From Paracoccaceae bacterium (GTDB taxonomy: Bacteria; Pseudomonadota; Alphaproteobacteria; Rhodobacterales; Rhodobacteraceae), in assembly GCA_016936395.1 (NCBI GenBank), contig JAFGXY010000055.1, positions 46,628 to 110,627 of the forward strand: a stretch of 64,000 nt of DNA, read 5' to 3'. Below, piece by piece: positions 8,325-16,268 of this stretch. A program made the position numbers and the translations under genes. Every line of letters begins with the position of its first letter. Position 1 is the first letter of the stretch. The notes below the pieces were generated by a model that did no database searches, was not told where the DNA came from, and was given only the letters and a program-made list of their open reading frames with translations.

Positions 8325-9467
8325 CTAGCCGACCCGCTTTCCCTGCACCCAAACCCCGCGCACAGCGCCGGCAGCGCCCAGCCGGGTCACCCTGATGACA
8401 TCTGCCCGGGCACCGGGCACCAGATGGCCCCGATCCTGCAACCCGGTCGCATCGGCCGGGGCGGCGGTGACCGTCGCAATCCCGCGTGCCATATTCCCCC
8501 ACAGATCGCCCAGCATCAGCGCGGCTGACAACAGCGACGAAGGCACATAATCGGACGACACAATGTCCAGCAAATCCGCCTCGGCCAATTCCCGTGCCGC
8601 CACATTGCCCGAGTGCGAGCCGCCCCGGATCAGGTTCGGCGCGCCCATCATCACCTTGATGCCCTGCAAGCGGCAGGCCGCGGCAGCCTCGGCGGTGGTC
8701 GGAAACTCGGCAAAATGCACACCGTGCTGTGCGCTGACCGCGACCTGTGGTGCTGTGGTATCATCGTGGCTGGCCAGTGTCGCGCCATAGCGCCGCGATT
8801 CCGCCACCGCCGTCGCCTCGTGCAGCGCGCCCAGCCGGTCACGCAGCGCGCGCAGACTGGCCACATGCTCGACAAATTCATCCTCCGACAGGCCCTGCTT
8901 GCCGCAGACATAATCCTTCAACTTGGACACATCTCGGAACTGCCGCTCACCGGGTGTGTGGTCCATCAGGCTGACAATGCCGATCCGGTCATCGGGCCCG
9001 AACTTGGCCATTTCCTCGACCAGCGTTTCCGAGCAGATCTCGGCCCGCAGGTGCAGGAAGTGGCTGATCCGCAGTGCGCCTTGCGCCCGCAATTCCAAAA
9101 TCTCATCCGCAAGGGCGCGGGCATATTCGCCGTAGTTTGCCTTGCCATTCGACACCACAGACCCCACGCGCAGGGCATCATAGACCGTGGTGATCCCGAC
9201 GCTCGCCAATTCGGCATCATGCGCAATGATAGCGGCCTGATGCGGCCAGTTCACCCGCGGACGCGGCTCGATATGGCGCTCCAGATTGTCGGTGTGCAAC
9301 TCGATCAGGCCTGGCATCACCAGGTCTCCTGCGCAATCGATCGCGCCCGCTGGAACAGCGCTCCCGCCCGAAATGTCCACAATGCGGCCCCCCTGCATCC
9401 GCACGGCGCCCTTGCGCACCTCATCGGGCAAAACCAGCGTCGCATTGGCAAGGGTCGTGTCGGTCAT
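8325..9467 (-). CDS. phnM: Alpha-D-ribose 1-methylphosphonate 5-triphosphate diphosphatase PhnM
   Basis: This 380-residue amidohydrolase-superfamily enzyme removes pyrophosphate from the triphosphate made by PhnGHIL, giving the 5-phosphate substrate of PhnJ. The metal-binding segment LVMPGLIELHTDNLERH is at about residues 50-66, and the C-terminal half carries the SDYVPSSLL stretch typical of PhnM. The start at ATG 9467 begins the recognisable N-terminus; the open frame extends 15 codons further. The gene is on the same strand as the lyase operon but separated from phnN by a plus-strand gene, so it needs its own promoter, probably in the 9468-9571 gap that holds a 16-bp palindrome. Confidence 0.94.
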   Translation of the reverse strand: MTDTTLANATLVLPDEVRKGAVRMQGGRIVDISGGSAVPAGAIDCAGDLVMPGLIELHTDNLERHIEPRPRVNWPHQAAIIAHDAELASVGITTVYDALRVGSVVSNGKANYGEYARALADEILELRAQGALRISHFLHLRAEICSETLVEEMAKFGPDDRIGIVSLMDHTPGERQFRDVSKLKDYVCGKQGLSEDEFVEHVASLRALRDRLGALHEATAVAESRRYGATLASHDDTTAPQVAVSAQHGVHFAEFPTTAEAAAACRLQGIKVMMGAPNLIRGGSHSGNVAARELAEADLLDIVSSDYVPSSLLSAALMLGDLWGNMARGIATVTAAPADATGLQDRGHLVPGARADVIRVTRLGAAGAVRGVWVQGKRVG

Positions 9468-9523
9468 GAAAGATCGTCCTGTCTTGAGGTTTTTGTGGTA
9501 AGCGCGTCGCATGACATGGCCCC

Positions 9524-9539
9524 GTCACACCGGTGTGAC
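9524..9539. promoter_or_regulatory. Perfect 16-bp palindrome between phnM and the DUF1045 gene
   Basis: GTCACACCGGTGTGAC is a perfect palindrome lying 57 bases before the phnM ATG and 33 bases before the DUF1045 ATG, in a divergent control region. Its location and symmetry suit a dimeric regulator acting on both genes. It does not resemble the CTAG-containing repeat in front of phnG/phnF, so a different regulator is likely. This is inferred from position only. Confidence 0.5.
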
Positions 9540-9571
9540 ATTGCCTGCCTATCCCGTCCAGCATGGATCAG

Positions 9572-10252
9572 ATGAAACGTTACGCCGTCTATTATGCCCC
9601 ACGCCCCGGTGCCTTTGCCACCCGCGCCGCCGCGTGGCTGGGCTGGGACGTGGCGCTTGGTCAGCCGGTGGCGCAGCCCGATCTGCCCGGCCTTCCCGCG
9701 CCTGCCGCCCTGTTGACCGCCGACCCGCGCAAATATGGCTTTCATGGCACCATCCGGGCGCCGTTTCGCCCGGCCGCAGGGCAGACTGGCACCGACATCG
9801 CCGACACCGTGGCACACCTTGCGCACAGCTTGCCGCCTTGCGTCTGCGACGGCCTGCATCTTGAAATCCTGCATGGTTTTCTGGCGCTGACGCCAACGGG
9901 CGACGAAACCGCCCTGCTGGCACTGGGGGCTGCCGTGGTGGAAGGCACAAATGCCTTGCGTGCGCCCCTGACGGCGGCCGAGGTCGCCAAGCGCCGCCCC
10001 GAATCGCTTAACCCGCGCCAGCGCGAGTTGCTCGATCGCTGGGGCTATCCGCATGTGATGGAGGCATTTCGCTTTCATCTGACGCTGACCAGCCGTCTGC
10101 CCGCCGATCAGGCCGATCAGGCCGCCACGGTTCTGCGTGATCATTTCGCCCCGGTCCTGCCGCAGCCTTTTGTCATCAAAGACCTGTGCCTGTTCGGTGA
10201 AGACGCCGCCGGCTGCTTTCATCTGCTGCACCGCTATCCCCTGTCGGGCTGA
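9572..10252 (+). CDS. DUF1045 family 2H-phosphoesterase of the phosphonate locus
   Basis: The 226-residue product belongs to the DUF1045 family that accompanies C-P lyase genes. Two HxT motifs mark the 2H-phosphoesterase fold: FHGTIRAPF near residue 54 and FHLTLTSRL near residue 169. 2H enzymes act on cyclic phosphodiesters such as 2',3'-cyclic nucleotides and ADP-ribose 1'',2''-cyclic phosphate. PhnJ produces a ribose 1,2-cyclic phosphate that PhnP normally opens, and no phnP is present here. A role in that step is therefore plausible but unproven. ATG 9572 is chosen because family members start MxRYAxYxxP; another ATG lies nine bases upstream. The 3' end overlaps phnN, in the opposite direction, by 19 bases. 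Confidence 0.88.
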   Translation: MKRYAVYYAPRPGAFATRAAAWLGWDVALGQPVAQPDLPGLPAPAALLTADPRKYGFHGTIRAPFRPAAGQTGTDIADTVAHLAHSLPPCVCDGLHLEILHGFLALTPTGDETALLALGAAVVEGTNALRAPLTAAEVAKRRPESLNPRQRELLDRWGYPHVMEAFRFHLTLTSRLPADQADQAATVLRDHFAPVLPQPFVIKDLCLFGEDAAGCFHLLHRYPLSG

Positions 10253-10758
10253 AGCGCCGCCAACAGCCGGGCCACGCCCACCTCTGGGCTGGCATCGTTC
10301 ATCACCACACGCGGCACGATTCCCGCAGGCAGGGTAAAGCTGGCGCGCGCAAGGCGCGCCTTGATGTCCTCTACATCCTCGCGCCCGCGCGCCGCCAGAC
10401 GTGCGGCCAGAATGTCATCGGGTGCGGTTACCAGCACCACCACCAGACCCGGCAGCCGATCGCGCGCCTCAGCCAGCGCCGCGCGCGAGCCGTTGAAAAC
10501 CACGTCCCCCGGCAGCGCCAATTGCGCCTTCGGGATGCCATAGCGCAGCCCATGCGCGTGCCAGTCCAAGGCGAACTCCCCCGCCTCCAGCCGCCGCTGA
10601 AACGCATCCTCGCTGACCGCTTCAAACGGCTCGCCGCCCGCCTCGGCGCTGCGGGTAATCACACGGCGCACGATGTGCAGGTCGGGCCGCTGTGCCAGCG
10701 CGCCTGCCAGCAGCGTGTCCTTCCCGGCGCCAGACGGGCCGACCACGGCAAAGATCAT
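10234..10758 (-). CDS. phnN: Ribose 1,5-bisphosphate phosphokinase PhnN
   Basis: This 174-residue guanylate-kinase-like protein has its P-loop GPSGAGKDT at residues 7-15 directly at the N-terminus. It phosphorylates ribose 1,5-bisphosphate to PRPP, the last step of the C-P lyase pathway. The RRVITRSAEAGGEPFEAVSEDAF stretch, here spaced over residues 32-54, matches the lid region of the family. ATG 10758 overlaps the phnL stop as ATGA, so translation is coupled. It is the last gene of the phnG-to-phnN operon. The upstream extension of the open frame lies within phnL and is not used. Confidence 0.94.
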   Translation of the reverse strand: MIFAVVGPSGAGKDTLLAGALAQRPDLHIVRRVITRSAEAGGEPFEAVSEDAFQRRLEAGEFALDWHAHGLRYGIPKAQLALPGDVVFNGSRAALAEARDRLPGLVVVLVTAPDDILAARLAARGREDVEDIKARLARASFTLPAGIVPRVVMNDASPEVGVARLLAALQPDRG

Positions 10759-11447
10759 GCGGCAACCTTTGGCGTGAAGCCCGTAACATCCACCAGCCTG
10801 TCGCACACCCGGCCCCGCGCGCCTTCGTCATGGAAGATACCAAGTATCGCCGCGCCCCGCGCCTTTGCCTCTTCGATCAGGGTCAGCACAACCTCGCGGT
10901 TCACCGCATCCAGACTTGCGGTGGGCTCGTCCAGCAGCAGCACGGGGTAGGGGTGGGCAAAGCCGCGCGCGATGTTTACCCGCTGCTGTTCGCCGCCGGA
11001 AAACGTGGTGGGCGACAGGCTCCACAACCGCTGCGGAATGTTCAGTCGCGCCAACAGCGACTCGGCCCGTGTCCGGGCAACGTCGGCCCTCACCCCCAGT
11101 TGCAACAACGGGTCCGCCACCACGTCTACCGTTGGCACCCGGGGCACCACGCGCAGGAACTGGCTGACATAGCCCAGGGTCTCGCGCCGCAGCCGGATGA
11201 TCTGGCGCGGGCTGGCGGTTGCTACGTCAAGGCCCGCCACCCGCAGGCTGCCCCCGGCGGCCAGATAGTTGCCGTAAACCATCCGCATCAGCGTCGATTT
11301 GCCCGCACCCGATTGCCCGGTCAGCCCGACACATTCACCGGGTGCGACCACAAGTGCCGCGCCCGCCATCACCGGAATGACGGCACTGCCCTGATTGTGC
11401 AGGGTGAACGACTTCGACAGGCCGGAAATCTCGATCATCGCCGTCAT
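10755..11447 (-). CDS. phnL: C-P lyase system ABC-type ATPase PhnL
   Basis: This 230-residue ATP-binding cassette protein is a non-transport member of the C-P lyase machinery that binds the PhnGHIJK core. Walker A GQSGAGKST is at residues 44-52. The ABC signature is SGGEQQRVNIARG and Walker B is VLLLDEPTASLD. The start at ATG 11447 overlaps the corA stop (ATGA), which fixes it better than the longer open frame. It follows an inserted corA gene rather than phnK directly, and it overlaps phnN at its 3' end. Confidence 0.94.
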   Translation of the reverse strand: MTAMIEISGLSKSFTLHNQGSAVIPVMAGAALVVAPGECVGLTGQSGAGKSTLMRMVYGNYLAAGGSLRVAGLDVATASPRQIIRLRRETLGYVSQFLRVVPRVPTVDVVADPLLQLGVRADVARTRAESLLARLNIPQRLWSLSPTTFSGGEQQRVNIARGFAHPYPVLLLDEPTASLDAVNREVVLTLIEEAKARGAAILGIFHDEGARGRVCDRLVDVTGFTPKVAA

Positions 11448-12403
11448 AGCCAGCGCCTCCATTTGAAAAACAGATAGGTTCCCACGGCCGAGGCCACCAT
11501 CAGGCCAAGCGCCATCGGATAGCCCCAGACCCATTTCAGCTCTGGCATGACCTCAAAGTTCATCCCATAGGCACTGGCGATCACGGTCGGCGGCAGGAAC
11601 ACCACCGCGACGATTGACACGATCTTGATGGTCTGGTTCTGGCTCAGGTTGATCATCCCCATGGTCGAATCACTCGCCAGCGCCACGCGCGAAGACAGAT
11701 GGTCGGCATGCACCTCCAACGCATGAATGTCGCGCATCAGGCCCTTGACCGGGGCCTTTAACGCTGTGCCGCGGTGTTCATCGGTCAGGGATTGGCCAAA
11801 GTAGCTGATCGCCCGCTCGATCGTCAGAAGCGATAGCCGCACCCGTGCGATCTGTTCGCCTTCGCGCCCGGTGCGTCGCAGCGCCGCCTGAAGCTGGTCG
11901 GCGTCGGTCGTGCCGGTATCGCTGTAGACTTCCCGTGCAAGGGTATCCAGCGCCCGGCCCGAGCTTTCCAGAAGGTCGGCCAGCCGGCCGATGATTTCCT
12001 CGATCAGGCTCAAGAACGCCTGTCCACTGTCGGCAATGCCCGGCCCCACCCGGTCGGCCCGTTCCGGATAGGTCGTAAAGGGCCGCGGATCGTGGTGCCG
12101 CACGGTGAAAAGCCGTTCTGGCGTGATGACAAAGGTCACCGGTCCTGACATGGCTTCCTTGGTGTCTGAAAGGCCGGGCAACACCACTGTGATGTAGTCA
12201 ATGCCGTTTTCGCGGTACAATCGGTTCGAGACTTCGATCTCTTCCATCTCTGCAAGAGTTGGCACTTCAATGCCAAAGGCCTGTGCGGCCTTGACCTGCG
12301 AAGAAAGCGGGCGATACAGGTCAATCCAGACAGCGCCGTCCAGCGGTTGATCCGCCTCCAGTCTTTGCAGCTTTGCGCCTTGCGCCTGATAAGCAAACAA
12401 CAT
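11444..12403 (-). CDS. CorA family divalent-metal transporter embedded in the phn operon
   Basis: This 319-residue protein has the CorA layout: a large soluble N-terminal domain, a long helix, and two C-terminal membrane segments, TM1 ending in the YGMNF signature (about residues 278-282) and TM2 GYPMALGLMVASAVGTYLFF just before a basic tail. CorA channels import Mg2+ or related metals through a pentameric pore. The gene lies between phnK (3-base gap) and phnL (ATGA overlap), so it is transcribed and probably translated with the lyase genes. It may supply metal for the ATPase and kinase steps or offset metal chelation by phosphonates; both are guesses. Metal specificity cannot be read from the sequence. 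Confidence 0.9.
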   Translation of the reverse strand: MLFAYQAQGAKLQRLEADQPLDGAVWIDLYRPLSSQVKAAQAFGIEVPTLAEMEEIEVSNRLYRENGIDYITVVLPGLSDTKEAMSGPVTFVITPERLFTVRHHDPRPFTTYPERADRVGPGIADSGQAFLSLIEEIIGRLADLLESSGRALDTLAREVYSDTGTTDADQLQAALRRTGREGEQIARVRLSLLTIERAISYFGQSLTDEHRGTALKAPVKGLMRDIHALEVHADHLSSRVALASDSTMGMINLSQNQTIKIVSIVAVVFLPPTVIASAYGMNFEVMPELKWVWGYPMALGLMVASAVGTYLFFKWRRWL

Positions 12404-12406
12404 TCA

Positions 12407-13201
12407 TCAGACCTGCAACACCGAGGATACCAGCAGCTGGCTATAGGCGTGCTGCGGATCGTCCAGCACCTGATCGGTCAAACCCTGTTCCACGACACGC
12501 CCGCCTTTCATCACCATCAAACGGTCCGCCAGCAGCCGCACCACTGCCAGATCATGCGTCACGATGATAACCGAAAGCCCCAGGTCGCGCACCAGCCCGC
12601 GCAACAGGTCCAGCAACCGCGCCTGCACAGAAACATCCAGACCCCCGGTCGGCTCGTCCATGAACACCAGCCGCGGCCCGGTCACCAGATTGCGGGCGAT
12701 CTGCAAGCGTTGCTGCATGCCGCCCGAAAACGCCGACGGCCGGTCGTCGATGCGGTCGGCGGCAATTTCCACCCGGCCCAGCCAATCGGTTGCAGTGTCG
12801 CGGATTGTGCCATAGTGCCTTGCGCCGATGGCCATCAGCCGTTCGCCCACATTGCCCCCGGCAGAAACCCCCATCCGCAACCCATCGCGCGGGTTCTGGT
12901 GGACATAGGCCCATTCGGTGCGGCTCAGCCTGCGCCGTTCCGTTTCGGCCATGCCCAGAACATCGCGCCCGTCATACGTCACGCTGCCCAGATCAGGCCG
13001 CAGATGCCCCGCCAGACAGGACAGCAACGTCGATTTACCCGAGCCACTTTCGCCCACAATCCCCAGAACTTCGCCGGGGAACAGGTCGAACGACACATCC
13101 AGACAGCCAACACGGGTGCCATAATATTTGGTCAGGCCGTCCACCTGGAAAAGGGGCTGCTCATTCCCCTTGGCACAAATACCCAATTCCACCGCTCCCA
13201 T
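12407..13201 (-). CDS. phnK: C-P lyase system ABC-type ATPase PhnK
   Basis: This 264-residue ABC protein binds the PhnGHIJ core at PhnJ. Walker A is GESGSGKST (about residues 50-58), the signature is SGGMQQRLQIARNL and Walker B is LVFMDEPTGGLD. The open frame runs 51 codons upstream, but ATG 13201 shares its A with the phnJ TGA stop (TGATG), so that start is preferred. The first 15 residues before the ABC core (GAVELGICAKGNEQP) look like a short extension. The gene precedes corA by three bases. Confidence 0.94.
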   Translation of the reverse strand: MGAVELGICAKGNEQPLFQVDGLTKYYGTRVGCLDVSFDLFPGEVLGIVGESGSGKSTLLSCLAGHLRPDLGSVTYDGRDVLGMAETERRRLSRTEWAYVHQNPRDGLRMGVSAGGNVGERLMAIGARHYGTIRDTATDWLGRVEIAADRIDDRPSAFSGGMQQRLQIARNLVTGPRLVFMDEPTGGLDVSVQARLLDLLRGLVRDLGLSVIIVTHDLAVVRLLADRLMVMKGGRVVEQGLTDQVLDDPQHAYSQLLVSSVLQV

Positions 13202-14091
13202 CACGCGACACCCCCGGCCATTGCGACACCCAGCCGCCCCACATGCCCCGCCTCGCGGCGGCCCGTGCAGAAATCGGTGTCCGAACAGACATACATCCGG
13301 CTGCCTGCATCGTCGGTAATCACCTCGTCCAGATAGCTGCCCTTGGCACCGCACAGGTCGCAGTCATGTGGTGCCTTGCTGGCCACGAACGGATGATCGT
13401 CGAAATCGAGGCTGACCACCTGCGTATAGGGTGGCACCGCATAGATCCGCTGCTCACGCCCCGCGCCGAACAATTGGATCGCGGCATTGTCCCCCAATTT
13501 GGGGTTGTCGAACTTGGGGATCGGCGAGGGATCCATCACATAGCGCCCCTCCACCTTGACCGGATAGGCATAGCTGGTGGCAATCTCGCCATGCCGGGCG
13601 ATGTCTTCATACAGCTTCACATGCATCAGCCCATATTCTTCCAGCTCATGCATCTTGCGCGTCTCGGTTTCGCGCGGCTCCAAAAACCGCAGCGGCTCGG
13701 GGATTGGCACCTGATAGACCAGTATTTGCCCCTCGGTCAGCGGCGTCTCCGGTATCCGGTGGCGGGTCTGGATCACCGTCGCCTCCCCCGTCGCTTCGGT
13801 GACCGCAACGCCTGCGGTGCGTTGAAAGAACTTGCGGATGCTGACCGCGTTGGTGGTGTCATCGGCACCCTGGTCAATCACCTTCAGCCGGTCTTCTGGC
13901 ACCAGGCAGGCCGCCGTCACCTGCACCCCGCCTGTGCCCCAACCGTAAGGCATCGGCATCTCGCGGCTGGCAAACGGCACCTGATAGCCGGGCACCGCCA
14001 CACCTTTCAGAATGGCACGACGGATCATCCGCTTGGTCTGTTCGTCCAGATAGGCGAAATTATAGGCATTAGTTTCAGAAGCTTGTGTCAT
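13201..14091 (-). CDS. phnJ: Alpha-D-ribose 1-methylphosphonate 5-phosphate C-P lyase PhnJ
   Basis: This 296-residue radical SAM enzyme breaks the carbon-phosphorus bond, releasing an alkane and ribose 1,2-cyclic phosphate 5-phosphate. The four conserved cysteines fall at residues 244, 247, 269 and 275 in the C-x2-C-x21-C-x5-C pattern of PhnJ (E. coli C241, C244, C266, C272). All the key residues are therefore intact. ATG 14091 overlaps the phnI stop as ATGA; the open frame extends 65 codons upstream inside phnI and is not used. It is coupled to phnK at the other end. The enzyme works in the cytoplasm as part of the PhnGHIJ complex. Confidence 0.97.
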   Translation of the reverse strand: MTQASETNAYNFAYLDEQTKRMIRRAILKGVAVPGYQVPFASREMPMPYGWGTGGVQVTAACLVPEDRLKVIDQGADDTTNAVSIRKFFQRTAGVAVTEATGEATVIQTRHRIPETPLTEGQILVYQVPIPEPLRFLEPRETETRKMHELEEYGLMHVKLYEDIARHGEIATSYAYPVKVEGRYVMDPSPIPKFDNPKLGDNAAIQLFGAGREQRIYAVPPYTQVVSLDFDDHPFVASKAPHDCDLCGAKGSYLDEVITDDAGSRMYVCSDTDFCTGRREAGHVGRLGVAMAGGVA

Positions 14092-15170
14092 TCTGCCGCC
14101 TCCTGCATCGTCATGGCTTCGGCCCGCAGACGCCGCACCAGCTCCAGTTCCGACTGGAAATCCACGTAATGCGGCAGCTTGATGTGTTCCAGAAACCCGG
14201 TCGCCTGAATGTTGTCGCAGTGATACAGCACGAACTCCTCGTCCTGCGCCGGGGCGCCGATGTGGTCTTCGCCCAATTCTTTCCAACGCAGCGCCCGGTC
14301 CACCAGGCTCATGGCAATCGCCTTGCGCTCGGTCTGGCCGAACACCAGACCATAGCCGCGGGTAAACTGTGGCGGCTCGGTCTTGCTGCCCTTGAACTGG
14401 TTGACGGTCTCACATTCCGTCAACTCCACCTCGCCAATCTCGACGGCAAAGCCCAGCTCGGGGATCTCCATTTCCACCGCCACACGGCCGATGCGCAGCT
14501 CGCCGACAAAGGCATGGGTGCGTCCGTATCCGCGCTGCGTGGAATAGGCCATTGACAGGATGAATCCTTCATCCCCCCGCGTGATCGCCTGCAAGCGCAA
14601 AGGCCGGTCAGCGGGCAATTCCAGCGGAGTTCGGGTCAGATCGGCAGGTTGCGTGTCGTCGCGCGGGGCGTCCTCGATCAACCCGTCGCGGTTCAGGAAA
14701 GCGGTCACATGCGGCACCGGGCCGAGGGTGGCCGGGGCCTTGGCGGCGACCGGGGCTTCGCCTTCGGCGGCAAGGGCAAAGTCCAGCAAGCGGTGGGTAT
14801 AATCGAAGGTCGGCCCCAGCACCTGACCACCGGGCAAATCCTTGAACGTCGCGCTGATCCGCCGATCCACTGCCATATCGGCGGTATCGACCGGCAGCGA
14901 CGTGCCTAACCGGGGCAAGGTGGTGCGATAGGCGCGGATCAGGAAAATCGCCTCGATCAGGTCGCCGCGTGCCTGCTTTATCGCCAAAGCCGCAAGATCA
15001 GGGTCGAAAAGTGACCCTTCCGCCATCACCCGATTGACCGCCAGCTTCAACTGCTCGCGGATCTGCGGCAGCGTCAGTTCGGCAACCGCGGTATCCCCCC
15101 GGCGTTCTTCGGCCAGCCAGGCATGGGCGTTGTCGATGGCGCGCTCGCCCCCTTTGACAGCCACATACAT
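14088..15170 (-). CDS. phnI: C-P lyase core complex subunit PhnI
   Basis: This 360-residue subunit matches PhnI from its start (MYVAVKGGERAI) through the QIREQLKLAVNRVMAEGSLFD region and RGYGRTHAFVGELRIG. PhnI is a nucleosidase that, with PhnG, PhnH and PhnL, transfers the phosphonate onto the ribose of ATP. Length is normal for the family. It overlaps phnH by one base and phnJ by four, so the core subunits are translationally coupled and probably made in equal amounts. Confidence 0.95.
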   Translation of the reverse strand: MYVAVKGGERAIDNAHAWLAEERRGDTAVAELTLPQIREQLKLAVNRVMAEGSLFDPDLAALAIKQARGDLIEAIFLIRAYRTTLPRLGTSLPVDTADMAVDRRISATFKDLPGGQVLGPTFDYTHRLLDFALAAEGEAPVAAKAPATLGPVPHVTAFLNRDGLIEDAPRDDTQPADLTRTPLELPADRPLRLQAITRGDEGFILSMAYSTQRGYGRTHAFVGELRIGRVAVEMEIPELGFAVEIGEVELTECETVNQFKGSKTEPPQFTRGYGLVFGQTERKAIAMSLVDRALRWKELGEDHIGAPAQDEEFVLYHCDNIQATGFLEHIKLPHYVDFQSELELVRRLRAEAMTMQEAAE

Positions 15171-15739
15171 CAGACATCCTCCACGATGGTTGAGCGGGGC
15201 AGGCCCGCCACCTGCGCACCGCAGGTCAGCAGAACGTCAAACCCAAGCGGGAACAGCGCCCGGTTTGCGCGGAACGCCGCCACTTCGGGCAGCGACAAAT
15301 GCGCCGCGTCCTTGATCCCCGGTCCGGTCAGCCTTGCGCCTGCCGCCTCCAGCCGATCCACCTCGACGATCAACGTGGCCGAACGGTCGGGATAGTCCGG
15401 CTGGCCAATCCTGAAGCGGTGCAGCGGTTGCAGGTCTTGCCACCGGCCCAGCGCGAAATCGGCGTCTTCGGCGGCCACCAATGGCGCGCCGATGTGGAAC
15501 GTCACCCAATCGCGCACCGCTGCGCAATCGGCAGCACCGGTCAGATGCAGCGGTGTCGTGCCATCAGCCAAGGTCAGCAGCGCCACCCCCGCCGCAACCG
15601 ACAATGGCGCCGGGGGCGCCGCCCCTTCCAGCAGATGAATGGTGCCGGGCCGGGCCATCACCTCCAGCAAGCCGCGAAAGGCACGGGCCGATTGTTGCGG
15701 GGCTTTTGCAAAGCCGCCGGTCAGAGCATCGGATGTCAT
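15170..15739 (-). CDS. phnH: C-P lyase core complex subunit PhnH
   Basis: This 189-residue protein carries the family start with FAKAPQQSARAFRGLLEVMARPG and the central ALLTLADGTTPLHL. PhnH is a structural subunit of the C-P lyase core complex, with a fold resembling PLP-dependent transferases but no cofactor. The end PLGFDVLLTCGAQVAGLPRST is also typical. ATG overlaps the phnG stop by four bases and its own stop shares one base with the phnI start. Confidence 0.94.
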   Translation of the reverse strand: MTSDALTGGFAKAPQQSARAFRGLLEVMARPGTIHLLEGAAPPAPLSVAAGVALLTLADGTTPLHLTGAADCAAVRDWVTFHIGAPLVAAEDADFALGRWQDLQPLHRFRIGQPDYPDRSATLIVEVDRLEAAGARLTGPGIKDAAHLSLPEVAAFRANRALFPLGFDVLLTCGAQVAGLPRSTIVEDV

Positions 15740-16164
15740 TTGTCCTCTCCGCGCACCATGGTGAAGAAATCAACCTTCGTCGACGCCGCTTTTTCGGCTC
15801 TGTCATGGCGGAAAGAGCTTGCTTCGGCCGCGAGCACAGCCACCACGTCCGAGTGCATCTGCGGTGCGGCACCTGTCTGCATCAGCGCGTCCACCACTGC
15901 GGCACGGGTGGCGTGGGTCTTGTCGCGCCCTTGGACATAGGCATGGCCGACCGGGCCATCCTCCAGCCGAACCGAACAGCGCGTCACCGTCATTTCGCCA
16001 AGGTTGAATGGCGCGCCCGTTCCGCCGACCCGGCCCTGCACCATCACCGACCCGATTTCGGGCGGCCGCAAAAAGCTGTGCCGGGGCAGGTCGGGCAGCA
16101 ATGCTGCCAATCGCGCGGGCGGGGCCTTGGCCAACACCGACATCCAGCCTTTTCGATCCATCAT
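15736..16164 (-). CDS. phnG: C-P lyase core complex subunit PhnG
   Basis: This 142-residue protein has the PhnG segments PEIGSVMVQGRVGGTGAPFNLGEMTVTR, seen here around residues 35-62, and GHAYVQGRDKTHA, including the conserved GRD and HA residues. PhnG forms the core of the lyase complex with PhnI and PhnH. It is the first gene of the operon; its start (two adjacent ATG codons at 16164 and 16161) lies 25 bases from the inverted repeat that separates it from phnF. Repression by PhnF is therefore expected. Confidence 0.94.
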   Translation of the reverse strand: MMDRKGWMSVLAKAPPARLAALLPDLPRHSFLRPPEIGSVMVQGRVGGTGAPFNLGEMTVTRCSVRLEDGPVGHAYVQGRDKTHATRAAVVDALMQTGAAPQMHSDVVAVLAAEASSFRHDRAEKAASTKVDFFTMVRGEDK

Positions 16165-16188
16165 TTTGTGGCCCTCGACAGCTTGCAG

Positions 16189-16220
16189 ATTTGTCTAGCT
16201 TACTATACAACTAGACAAAT
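16189..16220. promoter_or_regulatory. Perfect inverted repeat between phnG and phnF, probable PhnF operator
   Basis: ATTTGTCTAG (16189-16198) and CTAGACAAAT (16211-16220) are perfect 10-base arms around a 12-base AT-rich centre. It sits in the 104-base divergent gap, 25 bases from phnG and 49 from phnF. The local AT-richness suggests that it overlaps the promoters. GntR/HutC regulators bind such dyads, so PhnF is the obvious candidate and would control both itself and the lyase operon. Confidence 0.75.
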
Positions 16221-16268
16221 ACTACGCACAGAACCCGTCCGGCTCAACCCCCTGCTGATGAAGTTTTG

